Source of the DNA: Sciurus carolinensis
Taxonomy: Eukaryota > Chordata > Mammalia > Rodentia > Sciuridae
Reading direction: 5' to 3'
Assembly (NCBI RefSeq): GCF_902686445.1
Contig: NC_062222.1
Location: forward strand, 45,241,292-45,305,291
Length of the DNA: 64,000 nt
Made by a program: the position numbers and the translations under genes. How positions within the stretch are numbered: position 1 is the stretch's first letter; each line of letters begins with the position of its first letter. Below are positions 20,346-31,500 of this stretch, piece by piece. Below the pieces are notes generated by a model. It was not told the origin of the DNA. It made no database searches and saw nothing but the letters and a program-made list of their open reading frames with translations.

Positions 20346-21799
20346 TACAATAAACCAGAAATATCATATGACTTTTATATTCTGCATTTCAATGTACCAT
20401 TTTTCAAATATTTGTGAAACAGCTGTGACAAATGCCTCTAGTTGGATTTCAATTTTTGTTATGATCAGATAAGCATTTTGTTATGGTTAATTCAGCAGCT
20501 GGTGTTGCATTTCTTAATAAAAATAAAAATATTGCTCTTGTTTAGCCAGACTTAAACATAAATGTCATTATTGCAAAAAATAAAAACTTTGAAGTATCTC
20601 ATATCAATGTTTGGTGTACACACACTGAGAGTTTAAGCTGGCTAATGGAGTTCTTCTATAGTTTGAAGTCCACTCACCACAATTTTTTGTGGTCACCATG
20701 CATGGTTGCTATTGGCCTTGATAACTCCATGTTCCAATAAGGCTCAAGCATTTAAATCTAAACATGGATAAACAGCATTTCTGAGTAGCATAAGTTTAAA
20801 GTGATATAGCAATGTTCTCTTAGGCTCTGATATTCTTAATTAGAATAATTATATTTTTAAAAATCATTTTGTTTCTCAAACTGGAATTAATCCTGAAACT
20901 ATAAATGTGCCTTGCAAATAAAGAAATTATCTTTAAGTAAAATATTAAGAGATAAAGTATATATATAATATGAATTCATTTAAAGTTACACAGATGTAAG
21001 AGGAGGGAAGTGGAATACCCTCTTCTCAGACAGTGACATAATCTGTCTACATTCTTCTGATTCAAGGAGCAGGTTTATAAATCACTGGCCCAGAAGTCCT
21101 GCTTCTGGAAATGGTAGAAGAATATTTATTATACTAATTCTCCTGCAAATAATAATTATAATCTCTATTAAAGGCATAAAAAAACAATCCTTTGACGATA
21201 TCAAAACAAGGTAGAAACAGTTCGGTTTAGCTCTAAAGAGAAGAAAAAAGCATAGTGGATGAGATGCAGGGTGTATATGACTTTTCCTGAAGGTACTTCA
21301 CAATGTACATAGAACAAGCAGCTAGAACTTAAACAGGACTGAGAGGAGATGTTTGCAACTGCAAACAGAGCCAGAAACTGAGGAAGAAAACTCTGGAAAG
21401 GATAAAGCTACAATAGAGAGAACCCCAAAATGTACATGCAAGTCCTCCTCATATTCTTGGCTAACTCCTCACTTATTCATGCTTGGGCAGGAATCCAAGC
21501 AGTCTAGGAAAACTAACCAGATATTTCAGCAACTGCCCACTATAGGAGATAAAGTTTGAAGCTGAAATCATGTCAAGTAAGAGGAGCTAGAAAAACACAG
21601 TGGGGGAAGGGCCACACCCTAGAAGACAAGATCCCAGGAATGGGAACTTACCTTAGGAAAATGATCAGAACCAAAAGACCCACTTTAGAAAAGCAAAAAA
21701 CCAGGCACCCAAAGGTTCCAAGTCATGTGTCATTAATTTGACTGACAGCTAGAAGAAAATTCACCAAAGAGAGAACATACTCAGTAACTCTATAATTTA
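20346..21799. other. mostly unique sequence; 3' part may be ancient L1 5' material
   Basis: No gene. Purine-rich plus-strand sequence from about 21340, with open frames of 68 and 61 codons, leads without a break into recognisable ancient L1 ORF1. It may be the degraded start of that element. Confidence 0.35.
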
Positions 21800-22911
21800 T
21801 CAACCTCAGTGTCCTGTAAATTCTTTTAAAAATCACTAGATATGGGGGGGAAAAAAACAAAAATACCAGTGTGGTTTCCTTGAATGATAGTCAAGAAAAA
21901 AAAAATCAGTTAATAGAACCAGACCCACAAACATTACTAATGCTGCATTGGCAGATAAGCATTTAAAAATATTTTTGATGAATGTTCTACAAAATTTACA
22001 GGAAAGAATGAATAACCTTTATTAAAAGATGGGGGTTGTCAGAATACATGTGAGAAGTAGACAAAACAAATGAAAACTACTAAACTTAACATTGCAGGAT
22101 ATGGTATAAAAATGTCATTGTATGGTTTTTATAATAGATTGAAATAGAAGAACAGAAGAAAGGATCAATAAAACTTGAAGACAGGTTAACAAAAATCAAG
22201 CAAAGTGAAGCAGTGAGAGATAAAAGATTAGTAGACTATAGTTTAAATGACTAGTGTGATAATAGAAAACCATAATATATATTTGAGTGAAATTGCTAAA
22301 AAAAAAGATAACGAAATAAATCTTTAAGACAGGAGAAAAGGACAAATTATATTAAAGGAAACAAAAATAGAATTACTGCTGATGTCTCACCAAAAACATT
22401 GAGACCAAAAGAAATTGAAATAACACTTAAAATCCAGGAAAAAAAATACCAGCATAGGATCATATACTCTGAAAAAAAAAAAACTTTTGAAAAATGTGTG
22501 TAAAATAAAAAGATAAGTTTAATGAAAATAGAAGAAAATTACCAGCAGTATATACATATCACAAAATATGCTAAAACATATTCTAGATCCAGAAAATGAC
22601 ATAGATAGATTAAATTCATTATTTTAAAAAGAAGGTCACTGGAAATTACAATATCTGACTCAATTTTTTGCAAAAAAAAAATCAATAGCCTCTATAATAC
22701 AAAATTATGACAAAATAAAAGTAGAGTATTTAATCTGTCTGGGAACAAATGATGGTATTAACATAAATAATGGAAGACTGTGAAAGGGAAATACTGCTGT
22801 TTAAGTTTCTTATATCACACCTAAAGTGATTATTATAAGGTTAACTGTGCTAATTTTTGGATTTCCAATGCAATTTATAGAATATCATTAAAATGAATTA
22901 ATTATTTTATA
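21800..22911 (+). mobile_element. ancient L1 (L1M/HAL1-like) ORF1 region
   Basis: A-rich sequence with L1 ORF1-like wording: gaagacaggttaacaaaaatc near 22177, gatgtctcaccaaaaacatt near 22381, then ccagcataggatcatatactct near 22449. No open frame is retained. Probably continuous with the ORF2-like block at 22990. Confidence 0.6.
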
Positions 22912-22988
22912 TGTGTGTGGTACTGGAAATTGAACCAAGGGTCTTATACATGTTAGGCAAGTGCTCTATCACTGTTACACTCCAGTCC
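22912..22988 (-). mobile_element. ID-type SINE, diverged
   Basis: The plus strand reads tgtggtactggaaattgaac followed by caagtgctctatcactgtta, the complement of an old ID body. It has decayed promoter boxes and no clear target duplication. It interrupts the ancient L1. Confidence 0.75.
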
Positions 22989-22989
22989 A

Positions 22990-23535
22990 ATTATTTCATT
23001 TTTAATTCATCAGCTAAAATATCAAACAGAATATTAAAAATATTTGATTAATCCAAAAGAGGTTGAAAAATAAGAACAGAATAAAGAGGACAAATAGAAA
23101 ATAAATATGAAAATGATTTGCAAGAAAGATGCTTTGAATTTAAGGACTCCAAGAAATAAAATCAGATAATGTGAAAAGATGTACCATGACAACAGTAAGC
23201 TTACAAAAGAAGCTTTAGCTGTATTTATATCAGATGTGGTAGTCTTCAAGAAAGTATGAATGACTAGGAAGACCTTTTTATAATGATTAAATAATCAATT
23301 CTTCAATAAGATACAATACCCTAAATATGCTTACATATTATCAATGCTTTGAACTACATAAAGCAAACATTAAGAGAGCAGAATAAAAAAATAAACCCAC
23401 AAGGATATTTAGCAATTTAAATTTCTCTCACACACTGATATTTAGCAATTTTAGTAATTTTTATCTAATTGATAATTATAAAAGATTTAAATAAACTATT
23501 AAACAAATAGTACTAACTGACATTTCTAGATTTTA
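22990..23535 (+). mobile_element. ancient L1 ORF2 endonuclease region
   Basis: gatgtaccatgacaacagta near 23179 and gtatttatatcagatgtggt near 23221 correspond to L1 ORF2 phrases around the central endonuclease domain. The block ends near a ctgacatttctagattttat phrase at 23518. All frames are broken. Confidence 0.6.
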
Positions 23536-23569
23536 TGTCAAAAAAAATAAAAGAACTGTGCATGAAAGT

Positions 23570-24030
23570 TTATGGCAGTATTAGTTAAAATCATTTAAGC
23601 CCAGAGACAAGCCAAAACCCTATCAATACAATAAAGGCCTCTCACTGCTAGTGGTGGTAGTGTTGGTTCTGGTAGTTCATTTAATGGCAGACTTCTTAGC
23701 ACTAAAAACTAAACAACTGGTAAAATCCATAACTTCAACCTGCATCATGTCAAGTGAAAAGATACAGAACCACAATAACACATATTCTTTCCATTTATAT
23801 TTAACCTAAGAGCAGGAAATATTCATGTCGAGATGAAGAACTTGAACTGGATAATGGCACCAGTTAACAACCTAGGGCAATAGAATGGTCATGTCTTGTT
23901 TTATCTGGTAGATATGCAAGTATGTATAATTGTTGAAGTTTACTTTCCTGAAAGTAAGTGGTATGTAATGGCATGTTAATTATGTATAAACAAAAAGGAA
24001 AAACTTCATTCTTAACCATTTAAAAAATAT
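23570..24030 (+). mobile_element. ancient L1 3' end
   Basis: The remnant reads from ttagttaaaatcatttaagc near 23581 through ttctttccatttatatttaa near 23784 to the 3' UTR-like gtttactttcctgaaag. It lies between EN-like and RT-like L1 blocks, so at least two old L1 insertions are mixed here. Confidence 0.5.
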
Positions 24031-24039
24031 CAGCTATTA

Positions 24040-24402
24040 TGGATTGAACTATTTTCTCCAAATAAGATAGGTTGAAGTCCTAACCCTCAGTACCACAGAA
24101 TGTGATCTTACTTGGAAACATAATTAGATAAATAGCATTGCATATATAATTGGCTAAATTAAGGAAGTAGGATGGTCCCTTAGTCCAGTATTTCTAACGG
24201 CCTTATAAGAAGAGGGAAATTTGAACACAAAGAAAGACACACAGGAATCCATGCAAAGATGGAGGCAGAGACTGGAGTTATTCTGCTACATGCCAACGAA
24301 TGCCTGGGGCCCCAGAAAGTTAGAGTAGGTAAGGATGAATTCTCCCCTGGAGGCTGTAGAGGGAACAAACTCTGCCAATACCTTGGCTTCAGATTTCTGC
24401 AT
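24040..24402 (+). mobile_element. MLT1-like LTR, 3'-truncated
   Basis: Typical MLT1 blocks in order: ggattgaactattttctcca, gttgaagtcctaaccctcag, atgtgatcttacttggaaac, ccttataagaagagggaaat, tctgccaataccttggcttc. The AATAAA-to-end part of the LTR is missing. Confidence 0.78.
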
Positions 24403-24529
24403 TATATTCATAAATGAAGTGAAGTCTCAGGACCAAGCTTTGTTGCAGAAACTTTAGGAAACCAATAAATTCACTAAAAAGGTTCCATTCCTGGCAGGCT
24501 CTGTTAGTGAATTGGACCAAACACATAAG

Positions 24530-25770
24530 CAAGTCATAATATGAACATTTTCAAGCTCTTTCAGAAAGTATTGATTGAATAATCCCCAAATCATTTTATG
24601 AAAACTGCATAAAAACTAGTACCAATAACTTAAAAGAACATTACATGAAGAAAATTAGAGATCAGTATTACTTATACATTGCATTCATATACAGAGATGC
24701 AGAAAATTCTAAAAATTACTAACAAATCAAATCAAGCAATATTTAAAATATTCAAATCAAGCAATATTTAAAATAAGAGTACATGATAGTTGAATGGAAC
24801 TTATTCAAAAAATACAATATTCAACATTCACAAATTAACCAATGCAGTTACAACATTATACAATAAGAGAAAAAAAATTCCAAACATGGAGGAAAAAAAT
24901 TTGAACTATCTAGATGTCCATTTTTAATAGAAAATATTTAAAATATGGGATGTAGAAATAAAATTCTTCAATGTGAAAAATGTCAAATATAAAAAACCTA
25001 CTCAATCTTCTTAACCTGCTTAATATTCTACTCGATACTAAAAGTATTCATCAAGAGGAAAGAAAAGGTATCTACTCTTACCACTTTTATTTGGCACTGT
25101 ACTAAAGATGCTAAACAGGATCATAGGTGAAAAAAAAATTAAAAGTCAGAAGTATTGGAAAAGGAAGAAGAAATACTGTCTGTATTTCTCATAGTAACAT
25201 AGATTTTATAGACAATCCTCAAATAGCTAGAAAAAAATTTAATACAAATTGGCAGGATATAAGGTCAAAATGTGAAAATGTGTTATTATTTCTATATACT
25301 AGCAATAAATAGAGAATAAAGTTTAAAAAATTCCTCATACACAGGCACTATAAATACAAAATACTTAGGGGTATAGTGCATATAAATGTGTGAGTCCTCT
25401 ACATTGAAATAACAAAGACTTTGGAGATGAAATTAACATAAGAATAAATTAGGGAATATAGCATGCTCAATAATTAAGATGCCAATCTGTACCAAAATGG
25501 TCTGTCAATTCAACACTGTTTCAATGAACATAACAGCAGAATTTTTCTTAATAAAATACAATCTAATTCTGATATTTATATGGAAATGTAGAAGTTAACT
25601 ATTGTTAACTGTACCACATGTACAGGTACAATTTTGTGAAATGACATCTTTTAGAGAGCCAGAAGCTTTAAGTTTCTAAAAATTGTCTAGTACAGAAATT
25701 CAACAGATCAAGTGTGTATAAAAATTCTACTTAGGAATCTATATTCAATTGTAAAACTTTTTAAAATATT
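24530..25770 (+). mobile_element. ancient L1 ORF2 reverse-transcriptase region
   Basis: Collinear with L1 ORF2 RT-domain DNA: a tcattttatgaaaactgcat-like start, then atctactcttaccactttta near 25070, tggcaggatataaggtcaaa near 25250, then accaaaatggtctgtcaatt near 25492. Heavily mutated. Confidence 0.65.
24727..24775. repeat. 25-bp tandem duplication
   Basis: TCAAATCAAGCAATATTTAA plus AATA at 24727-24750 is repeated exactly at 24752-24775, inside the ancient L1. Confidence 0.9.
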
Positions 25771-25979
25771 CAATCTGAATCCACTTTTTTCCTTCACTGG
25801 GGATGTAATTTTAAATAGCATATGCTTAAAATACTTTTATAATGTTAACCCTATATACATTACTTACTAACATTCTAAAATAATTTAATAAACATTTCTT
25901 CTTTATAAAGGCATCATTTTTTCAGTTATTTATCAGTCAATGTTGTAAATGTCTGACTTTACAAATGCAATCTATTACA

Positions 25980-26425
25980 AATTGAATTATATCCCCCTCC
26001 AAGCAAGATACGTTGAAGTTCTATACCCTAGTACTTCAGAACATGACCTTATTTGGAAATAGGATTGTTGTTGGTATAATTCATTAAGATGAGGTGATAC
26101 TGGAACAAGGCAAGCCCCAATCCAGTAAGATTGGTGTCCTAATAAGAAAATGGTGATGTGAAGATAGAGACACAAGGGTTCCATGCTATGAAAACAAGGG
26201 CGTCAATGTCCTTATGCAGAGGACAGCTAAGGAATGCAGATTGCCACCAAACCTCCAGAAGCTCCGAGGATACAAGAAATCGGAACAGGTTTCAGAGGAA
26301 GTGTGACCTGCCAACACCTCAGTTCCAGACTTCCAATCAGCAGGACTGAGTCCGTACTTTTCTGTCATTCTAAGTCACTTGGTTCATAGTACTTTGTTAT
26401 GGAGGTCCTAGGAAACGGAAACTAC
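25980..26425 (+). mobile_element. MLT1-like LTR
   Basis: It contains ccctagtacttcagaacatg, accttatttggaaataggat, aagattggtgtcctaataag and aacacctcagttccagactt, then tcatagtactttgttatgga near the end. This is a near-complete MLT1-type LTR in plus orientation. Confidence 0.82.
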
Positions 26426-26649
26426 CTGTGTACATGAGTAGATCTTAATTCTGTGAATATGGACAGTGAATGATTCCAACACTTTTTATAGTGTCAGTAG
26501 TAACAATTACAATGACAATGATGACAGATTTACCAACTTATTTAATTTTTGCAAGGTTGCTGCTTTCCACACACAAGTATTGTAATCTTCATTTCCCAGT
26601 CTTAGACACTCTAGATATTCTCCATCCAACATGGCAGCTACTTGCCACA

Positions 26650-26925
26650 CACCTCTGCTGAATACTTGAAATGTGGTCAGTCCACAGTGAATATGATGTC
26701 AAGTAAAATACATATTGAATTTTGAAGATAGCATAAGAAAAAAAAGAATATGAATTCTTTCATTAATTTTTATATTGATTACCTTTTGAAATAACAATAA
26801 TTTTGATATGTTCAGTTAAATGAAATACTGAATTATAATTAACTAATGTGAATCCTAGCAATTTTAAAATTATATATGTGGCTGATATATTTCTTTTGGA
26901 TGGATGGTGCTGTTCTACACCAATA
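26650..26925 (+). mobile_element. non-autonomous DNA transposon, probably hAT-type MER element
   Basis: ttgaaatgtggtcagtccac near 26667, aatacatattgaattttgaa near 26708 and ttttatattgattacctttt near 26768 match the order of a common mammalian short MER element, followed by tatgtggctgatatatttct near 26874. The family name is not certain from memory. Confidence 0.55.
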
Positions 26926-29267
26926 AAGCAAATATATCATGATAGGGAAGCAAAAAGTTCTCAATTAAAAATGAGGAAACTTTAGCTTTAGGGTTGATTA
27001 TTCTGCTTGCACAGAGGATATAGGCATTTAAATCAATCATGCCACTGCTTCCTGCAGCCTCAGCAACTGAAATATGTATTTGTGCTATTTAGCTTCTAAT
27101 ATAATTTTACTAGTTTAACATTAGTCTTAATATCAGTGTGTTTAAGTATGTTGTCTCTAGATGTGAAGTTGCTTTTTATAAGCACCTCATGATATGTGTT
27201 TTATGTATTGAGTGTTCCTTTTCAAAATCCCATACATCGATACATGCTTCTGCATTCAGAATCACTTGACATTTTAAAAGGTAACACAGGCAGACTTTTT
27301 ATGTTATATAATACCCCCAGCAAAGGCAAAAGCAGAGTTCTTTAATCAAATACATAAGCATTTCTACAGAAGACTGTGTTATGTGATATAATTGAGGACT
27401 ATAAATGTCCCCTTCTCAGTTGAGTATAGATTTGCTCCCAAATGACATCTTGGCAAACTTAATTCTTTTTGTCTGACCATCACAAGTGGGTGAGAATATG
27501 GGAACAAATAGTAAACGATTCAATGAAAAGTCAGTCAAATTTCTTCCAAAAAATTATTTTGACACAGTAGATGTTAGGTTAGTTTTTCACTTTTCTTTTT
27601 TTTTTTAAGTCATAACTTCTGATTATACTAAAACTTGAAAAATGTTTCCTACTTTGTCTCTTAGCATACCAATTATTCGAACAGGAAGGTAATTGTTCTT
27701 TTGCTTCTTTCCATTTTGGGGCAGGGGGGTGGTTTTGAGGAGAGCTTACTTGGATTACACAAATCCAAATTGTGTCATTCCATAAAGCATTTGTACTTCA
27801 AATATGGAGATTTCTAGGGTCTTAGATTTTTCAAAATTTTTCTTTTTATCATCAACTTTTGCATAGTTTAATCGCTTAGAAAACTTTTCAGTTAACATTT
27901 CCTTAGCTCTGCACAGTCTTGTGATGGTGATGTTATGAACTTCTGACCATGGAATGGAGGCAGCTATTTGGCAAATCTACTTAGGATCTGTTTTCACAAC
28001 GTGGAACCTATTTCACACCACCTTTCTGTTCAGGTTTGCATTGAAGCTTCCCTCCCTTTGGGCATGAGTAACAGTGTTATGACACTGGCTTCAATAAGCA
28101 GCTTTTTATGGTGTCTAATCATGTGCAAATGTGTTAAAATTGGTAGTTTTTAGCAAACAGTTATGGAACATATTACCGTGAGGCATTTGTTCATGCCGTG
28201 ACAATGATTGGCCCTTGGCCACTTAAATGTTTTATTTAATAATGTGGGAATTTCAGTGTGTTTTCCTTTCATTATTTTTAACTTGAAAACAGAAACAGAA
28301 AGCCCCTTCTTTAAAGTTAAAACTTCACCGCCTACAGTCTGTCAAAAGCAATATAAGTATCTGGATTTTGGAGAGGAGTTTTTGCAAGATGTTAATTTAA
28401 TATTCTGGCATATTTCATGCATATTTTTTATATTTTATATGCTTGAAACTATCTCTACAAGTGACCACCCAGGAATAATAGACTTATTTTCGAGATTTCA
28501 TATCCAGAAGCAAAAAAATCTTGTCCAAAAATAGAACAGATATTGAATTCATACTAATATCCTTCTGCCTAACAGAGTGCTTAAAATGATTCATACCAAA
28601 GTAGAAGAAAGACCTGTTAAGATCAAACTTTGATTTTCCAAACTACACTTTTACTTCTTTCTTTCCATATGATGTCACAAAAATGGTTCTATATAAACTG
28701 TAAGATGTTCTGCAAATGCTCACTGAAATAAATTTTCAAGTTATTGCTGAGAATGATGCTGTTTGAAAAACTAGAATTTTCTGCAAAATGAAATAGTGTA
28801 ATAATCTGCTAGGTGTCCATAAAACAGACCACTATATATTTTAATATATGCTGAGATCAGAGAATAAAAATGCTCTTTATTTCCAACATAGCTTAGTACT
28901 GTTATTTAATATCCATAAACATATCTCTCAGCCTGACTTCAAAGACCTTTCATAAGACTGAGCTCTTATGTCAGTTTAGAATTAGCTTCAGTTCTTACTA
29001 TTAAAAATAAATGACTAAGTATAGAAACCCAAACTTGCATTTTAAGATGCACATTACACTTAGTTTCAAATTGGGGAACTGTTTTTTTTTTTTAAAGGAT
29101 TTGTTTTTCAATGTAAAATTTATATACAACATGAATTTGTTGTGATAATCTATAAATTCATTTGCAGAATTTCAAGTCATTCATCCAAAAAGAATAAATG
29201 GAAGAAACTCTTTATGTGGAGGCTATTTAGTTTCAAGATCCAAGTAGTTAGATGTCTTGATCCAATT

Positions 29268-29270
<3 letters not shown>
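26926..29270. other. unique AT-rich sequence
   Basis: No gene supported. The longest open frame (28208-28534, 108 codons) has no recognisable domain or coding signature. Confidence 0.4.

Positions 29271-29305
<35 letters not shown>
29271..29305. repeat. (GT)n microsatellite
   Basis: About 17 GT units. Confidence 0.97.
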
Positions 29306-29307
<2 letters not shown>

Positions 29308-30055
29308 AGTGGGAGAAGATGACAAGATTTGTTGTGATTTTTAGCCTGGCGAAGCTGAAAACATCCAGAAGTCCATGTGCAGATCAGCTGTTGGTAGCTT
29401 GGTAGACACCACTTAACATTCTTCACAATGACCCATTAAGACCAAGTCCATGTGACTCTCTCATATTCCCTGTAGGCAAGCACTGCCTGAAGGACAGAGG
29501 AATCTCTTAGTAAATTATCTATAGGAAAATACCCTAGAGTTTCAGTGTCCACATAGAGACTTATTCATTCTAAATTTAATAGTGGTGTCTTTGCTAAATC
29601 TAAAATGCAAACTGGAAAATATTATAATAAACTTAGCAAATACCTTCTGAGGAATAGCCTAAACATTTAAGAACATAGCAATTTTTAAATTTGGAAGTTA
29701 TAATGATTCTTCCACTGATGATTTTATTAGAAGTGTTTTAAACATTATGGGAAAATGCTATTCAAACAAAATTCTTAGGTTGACATGCTGTTTTTTCTAT
29801 ATAAATTTTATTTAGTAAATTACTTATACTATAAAATAATATGTACTAATTTTTAAAAATTTAGAGTATATAAAAAAGCACAAGGAAGAAAATAAGTTAA
29901 TCATAATCCTTTCACCCCAGTTAAGTAACATTTTGATGTGTTATAAAATATAATATTTATATATACAAACATACAATAATTTTGTATTGTACACTTAGAA
30001 ATATACTTACGTATTATACATATTATATATGTATGTATGTATACAACTAATTCCT
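29306..30055. other. unique AT-rich sequence with a short TATG run
   Basis: A TATG/TATA-rich patch lies at 30010-30045. No gene. Confidence 0.4.
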
Positions 30056-30059
30056 AGTT

Positions 30060-30283
30060 GATATGGTTTGAATGTGTACCCACAAAAGCATATGTTGGAT
30101 TCTTAATCCCTCTGTCTATAGTATTAGAAGATAGGACTTTTAAGAGGTAATTAAGGCCAGAGGGCTCAGTACTCATGAATGGATTAATGCCATTATTGTA
30201 GTAGTAGGTTCATTATGTTGTGAGTAGGATCCTCATAAAAGGATCTATCCCTTTCCTCCCTCCCTCTCTCCAACCCCTTCTCT
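30060..30283 (+). mobile_element. MaLR-like LTR, left half
   Basis: It starts gatatggtttgaatgtgtac and continues with aagaggtaattaaggccaga and tcatgaatggattaatgcca, typical of MaLR LTRs. The element continues after 30656, interrupted by a truncated L1. Confidence 0.75.
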
Positions 30284-30655
30284 TTATTTGTTCTAATTAG
30301 TTATATGTGACAGTAGAATGCACTTGGACACATCATACATAAATGGAGTACAACTTCTCATTCTTCTAGTTGTACATGATACAGAATCACACCGGTCATG
30401 TAGTCATATATGTACATAGTGTAATAATGTCCAACATTCTACTGTCCTTCCTATTCTCCTGTACCCCCTTCCCTCCCTTCACTTCCCTCTGCCTCATCCA
30501 AAGTACCTCTATTTTTCCCTAGCTGCCCCCACTTATTGAGAATTAGCATCTGCATATCAGAGAAAACATGCAGATTTTGTTTTTTGGGGATTGGCTTATT
30601 TTGCTTAGTATGATATTCTCCACGTCCATTCATTTACCAGCAAATGCCCTCATTT
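30284..30655 (-). mobile_element. 5'-truncated L1, 3' end only
   Basis: Matches the 3' UTR and last ORF2 codons of L1 copy 1: atgcacttggacacatcata, tggagtacaacttctcattc, then tgatattctccacgtccatt. Imperfect accccttctct / accctttctcc flanks may be a decayed target-site duplication. It split the MaLR LTR. Confidence 0.88.
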
Positions 30656-30835
30656 CACACCCTTTCTCCTTACTCTTCCTCTATGAGATGACTCAGTAAG
30701 AAGGTCATCACCATATGTCAGTCCCTCAGTCTTGGACTTCACAGCATGCAGAAATGTGAGTCAATTTCTTTTTATTAAAATTTCTCTATTCCGTGGTATT
30801 CTGTTATAGCAGTACAAAACAGATTAAGATACTGG
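30656..30835 (+). mobile_element. MaLR-like LTR, right half
   Basis: cagtcttggacttcacagca and ggtattctgttatagcagta, then acaaaacagattaagatac, form the end of the LTR begun at 30060. Confidence 0.72.
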
Positions 30836-31062
30836 TTGTCTTACTGCTTTAGTATTAAAAGCAACACCTATCTGTATAGGGAGTATGTTTTTCGATTATT
30901 AAGATCAACCTGTAAACTTTAATGCCGTTAGGACATGAGGACAAACTGTAAAACCCACTTCTCATGGCCTTGCATGGGATGGAAAAAAGAAATGAAGAGG
31001 TAAGAGAAATCGGGTGTTAGCATTTTTTCCCATTCCACTTGACATTTAAGGAGGATGCCATT

Positions 31063-31500
31063 TGTTATGGTTTAGATATAAGGTGTCCCCCAAAAGTGCA
31101 CATGTGAGACAATGCAAGAAGGTTCAGAGGAGAAATGATTTCGTTGTATAACTCTTAACCCAATCAGTGAATTAATCCCCTGATAGAGATTAACTGAGTG
31201 GGAACTGAAGTGGTAGGGTGTGGCTGGAGGAGATTGGAATTGAGGTGTGGTTTTGGGTATATATTTTTTATCTGTAGAGTGGAGGCTCTGTCTCTCTGCT
31301 TTCTGATAGCAATGTGAGCTGCTTCCCTCTGCCACACTCTTCCACCATGATATTAAGCCTCACCTCAAACCCCAAGGAATGGAGCCAGTCTTCCATGAAC
31401 TAAGACCTCTGAAACTGTGAGCCCTCAATAAACTTTTCCTCCTCTACAATAGTTCTGGTCATATCTTTTAATCACAGTAGCAAAATAGCTGACTGAAACA
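31063..31500 (+). mobile_element. rodent MaLR-type solo LTR, 438 bp
   Basis: The LTR starts TGTTATGG and ends TGAAACA, giving TG...CA termini. Flanks CCATT and CCATG look like a once-identical 5-bp target duplication. A polyadenylation signal (caataaact) lies at about 31427. No internal retroviral genes are adjacent, so it is a recombined solo LTR. It resembles the copy at 61219-61623. Confidence 0.85.

Noticed and set aside
28208..28534. 108-codon plus-strand open frame
   Set aside because: No recognisable domain; AT-rich and unsupported by any context.
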